A DNA stretch of 64,000 bases. Origin: G963665215 sp963665215. Its GTDB lineage: Bacteria; Chloroflexota; Dehalococcoidia; Lucifugimonadales; CAUZJF01. Shown in pieces: positions 46,973 to 57,086 of the stretch. How positions within the stretch are numbered: position 1 is the stretch's first letter; every line of letters starts with the position of its first letter. The notes under the pieces are model-generated. The model was not told the DNA's origin and did no database searches. It saw nothing but the letters and a program-made list of their open reading frames with translations. The position numbers and the translations under genes are program-made. The stretch covers positions 753,910 through 817,909 of the forward strand of contig CAXXWW010000017.1 of assembly GCA_963665215.2 (NCBI GenBank), written 5' to 3'.

Positions 46973-47935
46973 ATGGAACAGGAAGCGAGATTCGTAGGCA
47001 TTGATGTCTCAAAGGCGAAGGTGGATGTCGGCGTCCGGCCTACGGGCCAGAGATGGGTCGTCTCCTACGACGAGACCGGGATCGGGGAACTGGTCTTCCA
47101 GTTGGTGGATCTGAGTCCCGCCCTGGTCCTGCTGGAGGCTTCGGGTGGTCTGGAACTGCCCTTGGTGGCAGCCCTGGCAGCTGCGGCGCTGCCCGTAGTC
47201 GTCGTCAACCCCCGTCAGGTTCGAGACTTCGCCAGGGCCACCGGGACGCTGGCCAAGACCGACACTCTGGACGCGGCGGTCCTGGCCCACTTCGCCGACG
47301 TCATTCGTCCCTCCGTGCGCCCTCTGAGGGACGCCGAGGCCCAGGTTCTCAACTCTCTGACTGCCCGCAGACACCAGGTGATGACCATGCTGGTCTCGGA
47401 GAAGAACCGGCTGGGTACCGCCATCAGCGCCGTCCGCCCCCGCATTGAGGCTCATATCGCCTGGTTGGAGCAGGAGCTGGACGACCTGGACGAGGGGCTG
47501 CGCCAGACTCTCCGCCAGAGTCCCGTGTGGCGGGAGAGGGATGATCTCCTGCGCACCGTTCCCGGCGTGGGAGAGCAACTCTCCCTCACTCTAATGGCCT
47601 ACCTGCCGGAGTTGGGCACCTTGGACCGCAGGCAGGTCGCCGCCCTGGTGGGCGTGGCTCCCTTCAACCGGGACAGTGGCATCCTGCGAGGCAAACGCGC
47701 TGTCTGGGGCGGGCGCTCCCGAGTGCGGGGCGCCCTTTACATGGGGACGCTGTCCGCAACCCGCTACAACCCCGTCATCTGCGACTTCTACCAGAGGCTG
47801 CTGGCGGCTGGCAAACCGAAGAAGGTGGCCCTCGTCGCGTGTATGCGCAAACTGCTCGTCATCCTCAACTCCATGCTCAAACATCGCTCTCCCTGGCGAG
47901 GCATAACTCCGGCAGCTGTGAGTCATTCCTCTTGA
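46973..47935 (+). CDS. IS110-family transposase (DEDD recombinase)
   Basis: A 320-aa protein. The RuvC-like DEDD domain shows FVGIDVSKAKVDVGV (Asp), LVLLEASGGLELPL (Glu) and AKTDTLDAAVLAHF (Asp pair). The C-terminal Tnp20 domain has LRTVPGVGEQLSLTLMAYLP and VAALVGVAPFNRDSGILRGK, whose Ser is the likely nucleophile. ATG 46973 has AGGAGG upstream (ACACAGGAGGTATGG). Complete and probably functional. Confidence 0.95.
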   Translation: MEQEARFVGIDVSKAKVDVGVRPTGQRWVVSYDETGIGELVFQLVDLSPALVLLEASGGLELPLVAALAAAALPVVVVNPRQVRDFARATGTLAKTDTLDAAVLAHFADVIRPSVRPLRDAEAQVLNSLTARRHQVMTMLVSEKNRLGTAISAVRPRIEAHIAWLEQELDDLDEGLRQTLRQSPVWRERDDLLRTVPGVGEQLSLTLMAYLPELGTLDRRQVAALVGVAPFNRDSGILRGKRAVWGGRSRVRGALYMGTLSATRYNPVICDFYQRLLAAGKPKKVALVACMRKLLVILNSMLKHRSPWRGITPAAVSHSS

Positions 47936-48063
47936 CTTTAAACACAGTTGCTTTTTTGCGTTTCAGCAGGTCTAGCCCGTATCCGGGCCGTCCAGAGGGG
48001 ACTAACTGACTAGCTTGTTAGTCGGCAGGCCCCGCGGTCGCAGCTCCTCTCCGGCGCGCCGCC

Positions 48064-48309
48064 TCAGTCGGTGAACAGATGGCCCAGGCCCAGGTCGTCG
48101 GCCAGGTCCAGCAGCGCCATCTGATGCCGGAAATGGGGCCGCACCCCTTCCATCCACCACCGCTTTACGGTGTGGGGATAGGTCCCCAGGCGGCGGGCGA
48201 TCTCCGCCCACGGCAGGTCCGACTCCTCCTTGAAGCGCACCAGGCGCTGCGCGAAGTCGCCGGGGAAGACGTTGGTTCTTCTGCTGTGGTGTGTGCGCTG
48301 TCGCGGCAT
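48064..48309 (-). CDS. Small HTH regulator
   Basis: An 81-aa protein. NVFPGDFAQRLVRFKEESDL is followed by PWAEIARRLGTYPHTVKRWW, a helix-turn-helix with a Trp-containing recognition helix, and a short helical end (QMALLDLADDLGLGHLF). ATG 48309 begins a basic stretch; the frame could extend to 48351. It sits alone between IS110 and the surface-protein gene. A GACTAAC/GTTAGTC hairpin lies at 47999-48023, downstream of its stop. Confidence 0.6.
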   Translation of the reverse strand: MPRQRTHHSRRTNVFPGDFAQRLVRFKEESDLPWAEIARRLGTYPHTVKRWWMEGVRPHFRHQMALLDLADDLGLGHLFTD

Positions 48310-48516
48310 GGACGCCGGTCCTTTCGCAGGACGGCTGCAATCTCCCTCCAACTGCGATGTCCGGGCCGTCCGTTATCCGGGCGCAGGACGGAGTACGAAG
48401 TGCCAGCGCCTGCCGTCTGCCCGCCCCGGAGCTTGGGCGAATCCGCAACTCTCAACTGCTCGTCCATGTGTGCGGGCTTTTTTTGTTGCCCGTCGTCGGT
48501 TCGCCCGGCGGGGCCG

Positions 48517-49508
48517 TCAGGGGATGTTCACCCTCAGGTCCGCCGGGAGGCTATCGCCGTCAGCCGTGATCGCCTCCACGTAGTAGTGGTTCCAGTCTCC
48601 CCAGACCACGACGTCCTCCAAGGTGGTGGTTCCGGCGCCGGTCTGGCCGATTTCATGGGCGTACCGGTCGTAGTCGTAATCGCAGGTTTTGACTCTGCCG
48701 TTCTGTCGGCATTTGTAGGGGCGCCTGTCCTCCGTGTTCCGCAGCACCCGGTAGCCGGTGACGCCGCTCTCCCCCGCCGGGGCGTCCCAGGTCAGGGTGA
48801 CGGTGTGCGCCCCGTCCTGGCCCGGCGTGGAGACGATGGTGTAGTTCAGGTTCTCCGGCATCCCCGGCGGCTGGGCGTAGGGTCGGCCGTTATAGGTCTC
48901 CAGGCTGGTGAGGGGCAGGAAGGTCAGGGGCGAGGCGTCCAGTGGGTCGTCCTCATCGGGCCGCAGGTCCAGCACCCGCAGGTTGGCCAGGTCCCTGAAG
49001 ACGTGCCGGTGCTGGATGGGGGACGTGCCGCCGTCGCCGTGGTCGCTGTGCCCGCTGTCGGCGATGAGCAGTGTCCGCAGGCCGGTCAGGCCGTCGAACA
49101 TGCCCCGAGGCAATTGCCACAGGTCGGTGCCGCTCAGGTCCAGCTCGACCAGGTTCTCCAGGGGGGCGAACACGTCGTGGGCCACGCCGTAGCCGTCCGG
49201 GTCGTCCTCGTCGAAGATCCCGTAGAACAGGGGCTGGCCGCTCAGGTCCAGCCTGTTCAGGGCGGGCAGGTCCTCGAAGTCGCCGTTCTTCAGGTCGTGG
49301 ACGTATATGCCCGTAAAGTCCAGCTCGGTGATGGCCCACATTTCCAGGGCAGAGACGGCCTCGCAGGTGTCGTCCCGGTTGGGGGTGGCCGCCAGGATGG
49401 CCTCCCGCACCGCCCAAGTGCGGTCGCAGATGTTGACGGTGGGGACCAGCCGAACCTCAACCTCCTCCCCAACGAACCAGTCCAGGTTGGTGTTAGTCCA
49501 AAGGTACC
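48517..49508 (-). pseudogene. Large surface protein, 3' part (LRR and fibronectin-type region)
   Basis: Joined in frame with 50750-52742 once IS630 is removed (GGDPRYLWTNTNLDWFVGEE). It then shows WAVREAILAATPNRDDTCEA and leucine-rich repeats (ALNRLDLSGQPLFYG; NLVELDLSGTDLWQLPRGMF; LANLRVLDLRPDED), followed by a fibronectin III-like domain (VTLTWDAPAGESGVTGYRVL) ending at 48517. It probably mediates adhesion or polysaccharide binding outside the cell. Confidence 0.75.
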
Positions 49509-49510
49509 TA

Positions 49511-50747
49511 GTGGTCCAACATCATTGAAATGAATACCATGATAGTCATTGTTCCTCTTGGGGGTTCAATCGTAACGTTGAACCGAGGAGGAACCATGAT
49601 GTCTACCAAGAAGTACCGTATCAGACTGACTACCGACGAACAACAGGAACTCAACGCCTTGGTCTCACGCGGTCGGGCTGCGGCGTACAAACAGACCCAT
49701 GCGCGCATTCTGCTGATGAGCGATGAGTCACGCTCGGACGGGGGAATGAAGGACGCGGACATCACCAGCGCGCTCGGTGTGGGACAGTCAACGGTCGAGC
49801 GAATACGCAAGCGCTGTGTGGAGGAGGGGGTCGAGTCTGCGCTGAATCGCAAAAAGCAACTGCGTCGGCGTCAAAAGAGACTGGACGGCGAAGGTGAAGC
49901 ACGGTTGATAGCGATGGCCTGCGGGGAACCGCCGGAGGGGCGTGCCAGTTGGACCCTGAAGCTGTTGGCTGACCAGTTGGTCGAGTGTGAGATAGTCGGG
50001 ACCATTAGCACCGAGACGGTTCGCCAGGCGCTTAAAAAAAAACGAACTGAAGCCGTGGCTGAAGCAGAGTTGGTGCATCCCGCCCGGTCAGAGCGCGGAG
50101 TTTGTGTGCGCGATGGAAGACGTACTGGAGGTCTACCAACGGCCGTACGATGGGAATGAGGTTCTGGTGTGCATGGATGAGACGAGCAAACAGCAAGTCA
50201 AGGAGACGCGAGTGCCGCGTCCCGCAGCGCCCGGCTTATCGGCGGCATACGACTACGAATACGAGCGCAATGGAGTGAGCAGCCTGTTCATGCTGTTTGC
50301 ACCGTTGGACGGATGGCGCCGAGTCGAGGTCAGAGAGCGTCGCACGAAGGTGGACTGGGCGCATGTGATAAAGGAACTGGTCGACGAGGACTACCCTGAC
50401 AGAGACCGGATCGTGCTGGTAATGGACAATCTCAACACTCACAAGCTGTCCTCGCTATACGAGGCATTCGAGCCTGCTGAGGCGAGGCGTATAGCTGAGC
50501 GACTGGAGATACACTACACTCCCAAACACGGGAGTTGGTTGAATATGGCGGAGATAGAGATCGGTGTGCTGGCTCGACAGTGCCTGGACCGACGGATTGC
50601 CAATCAAGACATCCTGCGCGGCGAGGTCAATGCTTGGCAGAATCAACGCAACCGGGATGTGATACGAGTGGATTGGCGCTTCACTACCGAGGATGCGCGC
50701 ATCAAGCTAAAGTCACTCTACCCATCAATACAAAAACGTTGAACCAC
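49511..50747 (+). mobile_element. IS630-family insertion sequence, copy 2 (1237 bp)
   Basis: Same length, ends and encoded residues as copy 1 at 27587. The TA duplication lies at 49509-49510 and 50748-50749. It interrupts the surface-protein gene in opposite orientation. Confidence 0.95.
49596..50742 (+). CDS. IS630-family transposase, copy 2, frames joined at A9
   Basis: Residue-for-residue the same as copy 1 in both frames, including the nine-A run at 50034-50042 where the frame must change. DDE residues are again in VLVCMDETSKQ, IVLVMDNLNTHK and HGSWLNMAEIEIGVL. Conservation of the A9 run in both copies suggests it is the native expression signal, not an error. Confidence 0.9.
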
Positions 50748-50749
50748 TA

Positions 50750-52742
50750 GGATCTCCACCACTTAGGCTTGCATTGCTGGTAGAGAACGGGTCCCCGTCC
50801 AGTTCCAGCACGAAATCGGTGTCGGGAGGCACATTCGGTTCTATTGCAATGTCCATCCTTCCGATATTGATGTTGAGATCAATTGAACCCACGGTGTATT
50901 CAACGCCTCCCACGGTGAACGTAGCGTCCGGGGGGGAAAGCGACCCTTCCGGATCATTGTCCTCATCCCCTTTGCTGTAGGCGCGGGGGGTCACGAGAAC
51001 GATTGCGGAGCCACCCACCGTCATGGTCCCCTCCCAGAACGCCGGCAGAGAGTCACGGGCGGTGGTGAACAGGGCCCGCTCCGTCCTGTCGGTGGGGAAG
51101 TCGCGGTCCAGGGACGCCAGCACCTGGTAGGAGGCGTGGGGGGTCAGGCCGGTGAGGGTGAACTCGACCTCGCTGCCGTCGGCGGGCAGCTCCACCTCCA
51201 CCACCCGGAACTCCTCCTCCTCCACCGGCAGAAGGGTGCGGTAGGCCAGGTACAGCGGCCCCTCGGCGAGGTAGCCCCGGAAGACCGACACCTCCAGCGT
51301 CGCCTCCGTCCGCTCCACCGACGCGGCCCTCGCCCGGACCGCCCGCGGCGTGAAGTCGTAGGTGTGGACATTGGGGCCACCGGCCTGCGACGCCCACAGG
51401 ACGCGGCCGTCGGACCAGATGCCCCAGGGGTTGTCGTTCGCGGCGGACAGGTCGAAGTCGTGGACCGGGGCGTGGCGGCGGGCGGAGATGTCGTAGGCGT
51501 AGAGCTTGCCGTCCCACTGGTCCGCCACCCAGAGGACCGTGCCGTCGCCCCACATGCCCCTGCCGTGTGAATTTTCCACAAACCGTGGGATGTCCTTGCC
51601 AGCGTTGACGGCGCCGGTGTCCACGTCGTAGGCGAGCAGCGCTGTGAGGAGGGCGCCGCCCCATACCCAGACGGTGCCGCCGCTGCCCCAAAGGCCGGAA
51701 GGAGTGAATTTATCCGATGTCAGCCCGTGGGTCTGGTCTTGGGCTGAATCGAAGAGCGGCTCGATGTCCTTGTCCGGGTCGCGGGCGCCGGTGGAGCGGT
51801 CGTAGGCGAAGAATTTATCAGCGTGGAAGTCCGCCACCCAGAGGGTCTCGTCGTTGCCCCAGATGCCATTGGGCTGGGCGTTATCCGGAGCCAGGGCGAT
51901 GTCCCGGTCCGGGTCGCGCAGGTCGGTGGACCAGGTGTAAGCGCGCAGCGTGGCGCCAGATTCATCCGTCGCCCAGAGGGTGGGGCCGTCGCCCCACAGG
52001 CCCGTGGCGCTGTGGCCCGCCGAGAGACTCAGCCCGGGCGTCGCCGGGGCCGCCGGCGGCCTGGGATGGAAGTTGTAGACGAAGACCTGGCCGGCCTTGG
52101 CCTGCACCACTAGCAGCTCGCCGCCGCCGGCCCACAGGCCCCAGGGGTTATTGTTGTTCCCCTCGCTCAGCGCCGTCAGGTTGACGTCGTTGCCGGGGTC
52201 GCGGGCGCCGTCGGCGTGGTTGTAGGCGTAGAGCTTGTCCGAGCTCGAGTCCGCCACCCAGAAGGTGTGGCCGTTGCTCCACACCCCGGTGGGCGCGATG
52301 TGGTGCCGGTGCAGGTCGATGTCCCGGCCCGGAACCCGGGCGCCGGTCTCCAGGTTGTAGGCGAACAGGTCGTCCCGGCCCGAGTCCGCCACCCAGGCGA
52401 TCACGCCCAGCCCCGCCATTCCATAAGGGCTGCCGTTGGCCGGGTCCAGGGCGATGTCCTTTTCGGGGTAGCGGGCCCCGAAGTCCGGGCCGGGGGTCCC
52501 GTCGGCGTTGGCGTCCAGGCTGAAGGCGTAGAGCATGCCGTCGTTCGCGTCGGCCACCCAGAGGGTCTCGCCGTGCCCCCAGACGCCCCTGGCCTCCACC
52601 AGACCGAGGACCCCGATGATGTCCGCGGGCGGCCCGATGGCCTCCTCGGTGGCGAAGACGATGTCCTTCTCGGGCCGGCGGCTCATGTCGGAGCGGCGGT
52701 AGGCGTAGAGCTGTTCGGAGTTTAGCGGGCCTAGTAAGACTG
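50750..52742 (-). pseudogene. Large surface protein, 5' part (beta-propeller repeats)
   Basis: At least ten ~45-65-residue repeats of the form GIWGNDETLWVADFHADKFF + AYDRSTGARDPDKDI, an NHL/SMP-30-like propeller. A beta-rich domain (YLAYRTLLPVEEEEFRVVEV) and the start of a cadherin-like domain (AIVLVTPRAYSKGDEDNDPE) follow. The frame is open upstream of ATG 52686 (LLGPLNSEQLYAYRRSD), so the true N-terminus is lost at the IS1182 insertion. Without the two insertions the visible gene would exceed 970 codons. Confidence 0.75.
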
Positions 52743-52746
52743 AATT

Positions 52747-54426
52747 GAGCCTGTCCCAGAAGTGGGCATTGCGGATAGGGGGATCGGATAGAGGTCGGAG
52801 GGTTCGTTGAAAGGCCCTGGCCTGAGCGGGTAGGACAGGCGACGGAGCGATGGGTCAGCTGCTGTCATCACTGCAGGTCAGGAGACGGGACGAGGCTCCG
52901 GGCCATTAAATAGACCGATGAAGGGGCTGGAGCGCCACACCCGACAGAGAGTACGCAGGTTGAAGGCGGTGGCCAACATGGTCCACTCGGCCGCCACGTT
53001 GACGAGGCCGCGCAGCAGGAACCTCCGTGCCCCCTGTTGCTCCTTGATGATTCCGAAGACAGGCTCGACCAGCTGCTTTCTCAGCCTGTAAGCTTCTTGA
53101 GCTACTGAGGTGGACATCCAGGAGCGATGGCGACGTAGCACGTCATCGTGCGGCCCTATGGCCAGGCTTCGCCCAATCTCTTTGGCTCTGGTACAGGCTC
53201 TGAAGGCCGGGCATGCTTGACAGACAGCACCTGCAGCCCGGTACAGTCGCAACGGGACTCCGTTCGCATGCTGTATGCGAACGAACGCAAGCGTCCGTCC
53301 CTGGGGACACCTGAAGCTGTCGCTGTGTTCGTCATAGGTGAATCTGTCCTTGTGATATGGGTCTTCGAGGAACCGTTGTCGTGCCTCTGACACCACCACC
53401 TTCTGACCTCGACGGTCGCACTCCGCTAGGTGACTGGCGGCGAAGTATCCGGCGTCGGCCAATGTCATCTGCGACTTCGTCCCCGTAGTCTCCTCAGCCT
53501 GCTCCATCATCGGCACCAGCAGGGCATTGTCATTGGCCGCATCAACCACGTCCACGGCTGTGACCAGCATGCTTGTCGCTCCCCCATCGGTCTCCATGGG
53601 TGAGACCATAGCCTGGGCGTTGTAGCCAGCCACAATGCCCTGCCTGCCCTTCATCAGCCGGGCCTCCGGGTCGGTCAGGTTGATACGCCTGTGGCGCTTT
53701 TGACTCGCAAGATCGGCCATCGCATGCTTCACCTGCTCTCTCAAGACCTCCTTGTCCGCCAACTTCTGAGGCAGACGGGCAACGGCAGCGTCTTCTCCCG
53801 CCTCGTTCTGTGCCTCAAGGTCGGTTATCGCCCGCTCCAACCGATCCAATAGCCCTCTCAGCCCCTCGGCATCGTAGCTCCTGTTCACTGACGCGTTGGC
53901 GACCACCTTCGTACCATCCACCGCCTGAACCGCCAGATCCACCAACTTCATGGCCACCGCCGTACGCACGGTACGCTCGAACAGCTTCCGCATGGCCTGC
54001 CGATGCCCTTTGTAGAACCTCCACAGGGTATTGTGGTCGGGATGCTGCCACCCGGTCAGCCACAGGTACGGTATCTGGTCCCGGCAGGCCGCCTCCAGCT
54101 TCCGGCACGAGCGCACCCCGGTCATGAAGCCGTACAGCCACACGCTCAACAGCGCACGTGGATGGTAGGCTGGCGCTCCCAGCACCTCCCCGTCTATCTT
54201 TACCCCAAGCTCCCCCCAGTCCTCCCGGTCCAAAGCGTCAACGAACTCGGCCACGAACCGCGCCGGATGGTCCAGCGGCAACAACTCGTCAAGCGTCGGC
54301 GGCAACATCCACATCTGCTCTCGGCCCATCGGTCGAAGCGGCATCTCAATATCTCCCACCTTGATGTCGCTTCAAACGTACACCTGACCCATACTCAACG
54401 CCAACCCAGACTTGTGAGACAGGCTC
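52747..54426 (-). mobile_element. IS1182-family insertion sequence (1680 bp)
   Basis: The left end reads GAGCCTGTCCCAGAAGT and the right end complements to GAGCCTGTCTCACAAGT, inverted repeats. AATT flanks both sides (52743-52746 and 54427-54430), either a 4-bp target duplication or part of the repeat. It separates the surface-protein gene from its upstream region. Confidence 0.8.
52878..54359 (-). CDS. IS1182-family transposase
   Basis: A 493-aa protein. The N-terminal domain has LLPLDHPARFVAEFVDALD and HPRALLSVWLYGFMTGVRSC, then QAVDGTKVVANAS (first Asp), the central GYNAQAMVS and MTLADAGYFAASHL (second Asp), a Cys cluster CQACPAFRACTRA, and RKQLVEPVFGIIKEQQGARR with the catalytic Glu. The start could be ATG 54359 or 54344. 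Intact. Confidence 0.93.
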   Translation of the reverse strand: MGDIEMPLRPMGREQMWMLPPTLDELLPLDHPARFVAEFVDALDREDWGELGVKIDGEVLGAPAYHPRALLSVWLYGFMTGVRSCRKLEAACRDQIPYLWLTGWQHPDHNTLWRFYKGHRQAMRKLFERTVRTAVAMKLVDLAVQAVDGTKVVANASVNRSYDAEGLRGLLDRLERAITDLEAQNEAGEDAAVARLPQKLADKEVLREQVKHAMADLASQKRHRRINLTDPEARLMKGRQGIVAGYNAQAMVSPMETDGGATSMLVTAVDVVDAANDNALLVPMMEQAEETTGTKSQMTLADAGYFAASHLAECDRRGQKVVVSEARQRFLEDPYHKDRFTYDEHSDSFRCPQGRTLAFVRIQHANGVPLRLYRAAGAVCQACPAFRACTRAKEIGRSLAIGPHDDVLRRHRSWMSTSVAQEAYRLRKQLVEPVFGIIKEQQGARRFLLRGLVNVAAEWTMLATAFNLRTLCRVWRSSPFIGLFNGPEPRPVS

Positions 54427-54430
54427 AATT

Positions 54431-54752
54431 GCGAACTTTTCGGTGGGTGGTGTCACTGTAACCAGTAGGTCGAGGGTGCAGCCGGCCGTTAGGTCCCGCT
54501 AGAAACCGGTCTTTGGACACCCAGGGTGAGGAACTGGATTGTGTCGCGTCTAGGTGCGCGCGCCTCAACAAGTAGGGACAATCTCTTGTGGTTTGCCCCG
54601 GGAGCAGTTGTCGTCGCCAGAGCTTCGACAGCGATGAGGCGAAATGGGCCCGGGGTCTCGTTGCCAAGCCTCTGGACGAAGCCGCAGTCAACTTCCTTCA
54701 CCTTTGGGGATACGTACACCGAGGACGACGTATCACAGCCCTACGGGAGCAG
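54431..54752. other. Stretch without recognised gene
   Basis: An open minus frame at 54489-54719 (starting MYVSPKVKEVDCGFV) has no ribosome site or family features. The first 16 bases carry half of a short dispersed repeat split by IS1182 (see 36456). Nothing else is seen. Confidence 0.4.
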
Positions 54753-54969
54753 CTAAGGGCAGCCCTCGCGACGCACCTCGCCCACCAGGCGCGCTAACTC
54801 TGCTACTTGGGATCTGTTCATCCGTGAATTCGACAAGAAAGCGCTCCAGCCGATGAATCGCTTGCCCAGCAAGTCCCCACAGTAGATGTGAGCGCCGAGA
54901 TCATCGACCTTCCTCTTGTCGAATCGCACCTTGAACGTACGCTCGAACTGCTCTACGACGGTCTTGCCT
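54753..54969 (-). pseudogene. Unknown gene disrupted by IS256 elements, 3' fragment
   Basis: The residues KTVVEQFERTFKVRFDKRK, then GDLLGKRFIGWSAFLSNSRM and ARLVGEVRREGCP, end at 54753. The style (NG.TVV.QFE ... G..FGWS.NLQ) fits the C-terminal part of the protein whose earlier parts lie at 56338-56558 and 59303-59505. The join to those is not in frame, so a segment next to the IS256 copy at 54970 seems to be missing. Confidence 0.5.
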
Positions 54970-56337
54970 GAGGTTACGTCAATAGGTGTGTAAACGACAT
55001 CAGGCGGCGACCTTCTCAGCCGTTGGCTCAAAGACGATTCCATCCACGTATTGAGCGCCGAGATAGACGTCTTCGATCAACTCAGGGGCCTTCAGACGCC
55101 TGAAGCGCTGTTCGGCGACCATCAACATTTTCCAGATCACCGCTATCGCCCGATCGACCCTCTTGTAGCGCTTGGCGGCATCGGTCCGAAGTCTGAGCGC
55201 AGCGAAGGGTGACTCCACCGGGTTCGTCGTGCGAAGGTGCTGCCAGTGCTCCTTGGGGAAGTCATAGAAGGTGATCATGCGGTCCCAGTCCCGCTCAAGG
55301 GTCACAGAGGCCGCTTCGTAGGAGTGGTCGCGGCACCATCTAGTAAACTCCGTCCTGAGCCGCTCAGCCTCTGTCCGAGTCTGGGCGTAGGGGATGGTAC
55401 GCACCATGAGTTTGGCCTGGTCCTGCTGTCGCTTTGGAAGCCTGTCCAGTACGTTTAGGATCTTGTGGTTCCAGCAGCGTTGCTCTGCCGCCTGAGGATA
55501 GACGTTGCGCAGAGCTCCCCAGATGCCCAGATGTCCGTCTCCAATCACCAGTCTTGGGCACTCCAGCCCGCGGCGCCTCATGTCCCTGAGCACATCGGAC
55601 CAGCTCTCTGTGGACTCCCTGTATCCGGGAATCGCGCTCACTACCACCTTCCTTCCGTCGCTCAGGGCCGCCATCACCACCAGGATCGCCGCCTTCTCCC
55701 AATCAAGACCGGCCTCGACGTAGACTCCATCCACCCACATGTACACCACTTCCAGGTCATTCAGGGGCCTAGCGCGCCATTGTGCAAGCTCATCGTTCCA
55801 CTTATCCTTCAACCGGGCTACCGTGCTCGCCGATACCGGTGCCTCTTCTCCCAGCAGTCCCCGCACCGCCAGGTCGAAGTCACCTTCGGAAAGGCCATGC
55901 AGGTACAACTGGGGGATCAGCTCAGCAACCTTCCTGGTCCTGTTGACGAACAGCGGCAGCAGCCGGCTCTCGAACTCCTCTTCGGTGTTGCGGACTCGTG
56001 GCCTCCTCAGCTGTATCGTTCCTGAACTCAGCGTAAGCCTTCGGGGTCTGCCATATCCGTTCCTATAGCCGGTCTCGTTGTCCGACTCAGACCTGCGGGC
56101 CGACTTCGCCCTTCCTAGAAACTCCGTCACCTCTTCCTCCAGCAACTCCTGGATCATCCGCTGGACATGGCCTCGCACCCAATCCTCCAACTGCTCCCAC
56201 TCCGGCCTTGACTCCGACCTGCTCCCAGTGCTTCTCTTTCCCATAGGCGGTGTATCTCCTCTCTTGGGCCTTGAGCCCGTCTTGTTCAGAGAGAGGGTAC
56301 ACCGCCTGACCGTTTACACACTTTTTGAGGGTACCTC
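54970..56337 (-). mobile_element. IS256-family insertion sequence, diverged copy (1368 bp)
   Basis: The ends GAGGTTACGTCAATAGGTGT (left, plus strand) and the complement of GGGTACCTC (right) match the other copies. The flanking octamers TCTTGCCT (54962-54969) and CATTTCCT (56338-56345) are not identical, unlike the other copies, suggesting an adjacent deletion or an old insertion. Confidence 0.9.
55000..56244 (-). CDS. IS256-family transposase, diverged copy
   Basis: Full-length 414 aa with the same DDE regions (MWVDGVYVEAGLD, VIGDGHLGIW, TNPVESPF) and many substitutions relative to copy 1 (for example start MGKRSTGSRSE, end IVFEPTAEKVAA). It is therefore an older or separately acquired lineage of the same element. 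No internal stop is seen. Confidence 0.93.
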   Translation of the reverse strand: MGKRSTGSRSESRPEWEQLEDWVRGHVQRMIQELLEEEVTEFLGRAKSARRSESDNETGYRNGYGRPRRLTLSSGTIQLRRPRVRNTEEEFESRLLPLFVNRTRKVAELIPQLYLHGLSEGDFDLAVRGLLGEEAPVSASTVARLKDKWNDELAQWRARPLNDLEVVYMWVDGVYVEAGLDWEKAAILVVMAALSDGRKVVVSAIPGYRESTESWSDVLRDMRRRGLECPRLVIGDGHLGIWGALRNVYPQAAEQRCWNHKILNVLDRLPKRQQDQAKLMVRTIPYAQTRTEAERLRTEFTRWCRDHSYEAASVTLERDWDRMITFYDFPKEHWQHLRTTNPVESPFAALRLRTDAAKRYKRVDRAIAVIWKMLMVAEQRFRRLKAPELIEDVYLGAQYVDGIVFEPTAEKVAA

Positions 56338-56558
56338 CATTTCCTTGGCAGCTTGCTCCACAGAGGATCCGTGGGCCATTGGACCAGGTCCAGAGAACAG
56401 GCCAAGTCGGGTCGATCAGCGCCATATTTGCCGCCGTAAGTGACTCCGCACACGTTGAGGATCGGCTTCAACATGGTGAAGTACCGATCAGTATTGCGCT
56501 CGAAGTATCGCGTTTTCTCCTCCCACACCCGGTTGAGGAATTGTTCGTCTAAGTCGTC
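56338..56558 (-). pseudogene. Unknown gene disrupted by IS256 elements, middle fragment
   Basis: In frame with the 5' fragment once the outer IS256 is removed (RDDLDEQFLNRVWEEKTRYF). It continues FTMLKPILNVCGVTYGGKYG and ACSLDLVQWPTDPLWSKLPR. The Y...LDLV.W.TDP.W..L pattern recalls a family of uncharacterised proteins that may have a uracil-DNA-glycosylase-like fold; this is memory of pattern, not a search. Confidence 0.5.
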
Positions 56559-56588
56559 GAGGTTACGTCAATAGGTGTGTAAACGACA

Positions 56589-57086
56589 TCAGGCGGCGAC
56601 CTTCTCAGCCGTTGATTCAATGGCGATTCCATCCGCATACTGTGCACCGAGATAGACGTCTTCGATCAACTCAGGGGCCTTCAGACGCCTGAAGCGCTGT
56701 TCGGCGACCATCAACATTTTCCAGATCACCGCTATCGCCCGATCGACCCTCTTGTAGCGCTTGGCGGCATCGGTCCGAAGCCTGAGGGCCGCGAAGGGTG
56801 ATTCTACCGGGTTCGTCGTGCGAAGGTGCCCCCAGTGCTCCTTTGGGAAGTCATAGAAGGTGACCATGCGGTCCCAGTCCCGCTCCAAGGCCTCTGAGGC
56901 CGCCTCGTAGGAATGGTCGCCGCACCACCTGGTGAACACCGTCCTGAGCCGCTCAGCCTCTGTCCGAGTCGGCGCGTAGGGGATAGTACGCAGCATGAGC
57001 TTGGCCTGGTCCTGTCGTCGCTTTGGAAGCTTGGCGAGCACGTTTACGATCTTGTGGTTCCAGCAGCGTTGCTCTGCCGCCTGCGG
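56589..57086 (-). pseudogene. IS256 transposase, C-terminal part (outer copy)
   Basis: AEQRCWNHKIVNVLAKLPKR to the end STAEKVAA, including TNPVESPF with the catalytic Glu. It is separated from its N-terminal part (58455-59209) by the nested element. Confidence 0.9.

Larger units (their letters stand above)
46700..47980 (+). mobile_element. IS110-family insertion sequence (limits approximate)
   Basis: Consists of the transposase, about 270 bases of non-coding 5' sequence with a stable stem, and a short 3' end. IS110 elements lack clear terminal repeats, so limits are estimates. AGCCCGTATC occurs near 46924 and again near 47974 and may mark core or end sequence. Confidence 0.6.

Noticed and set aside
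48467..48495. Intrinsic terminator (CGGGC, T7, GCCCG)
   Set aside because: The stem is only five base pairs with the T-run in the loop rather than after it; not convincing.
48079..49533. A 484-codon open frame on the plus strand
   Set aside because: It mirrors the surface-protein 3' part, whose LRR and fibronectin motifs on the minus strand are clear.
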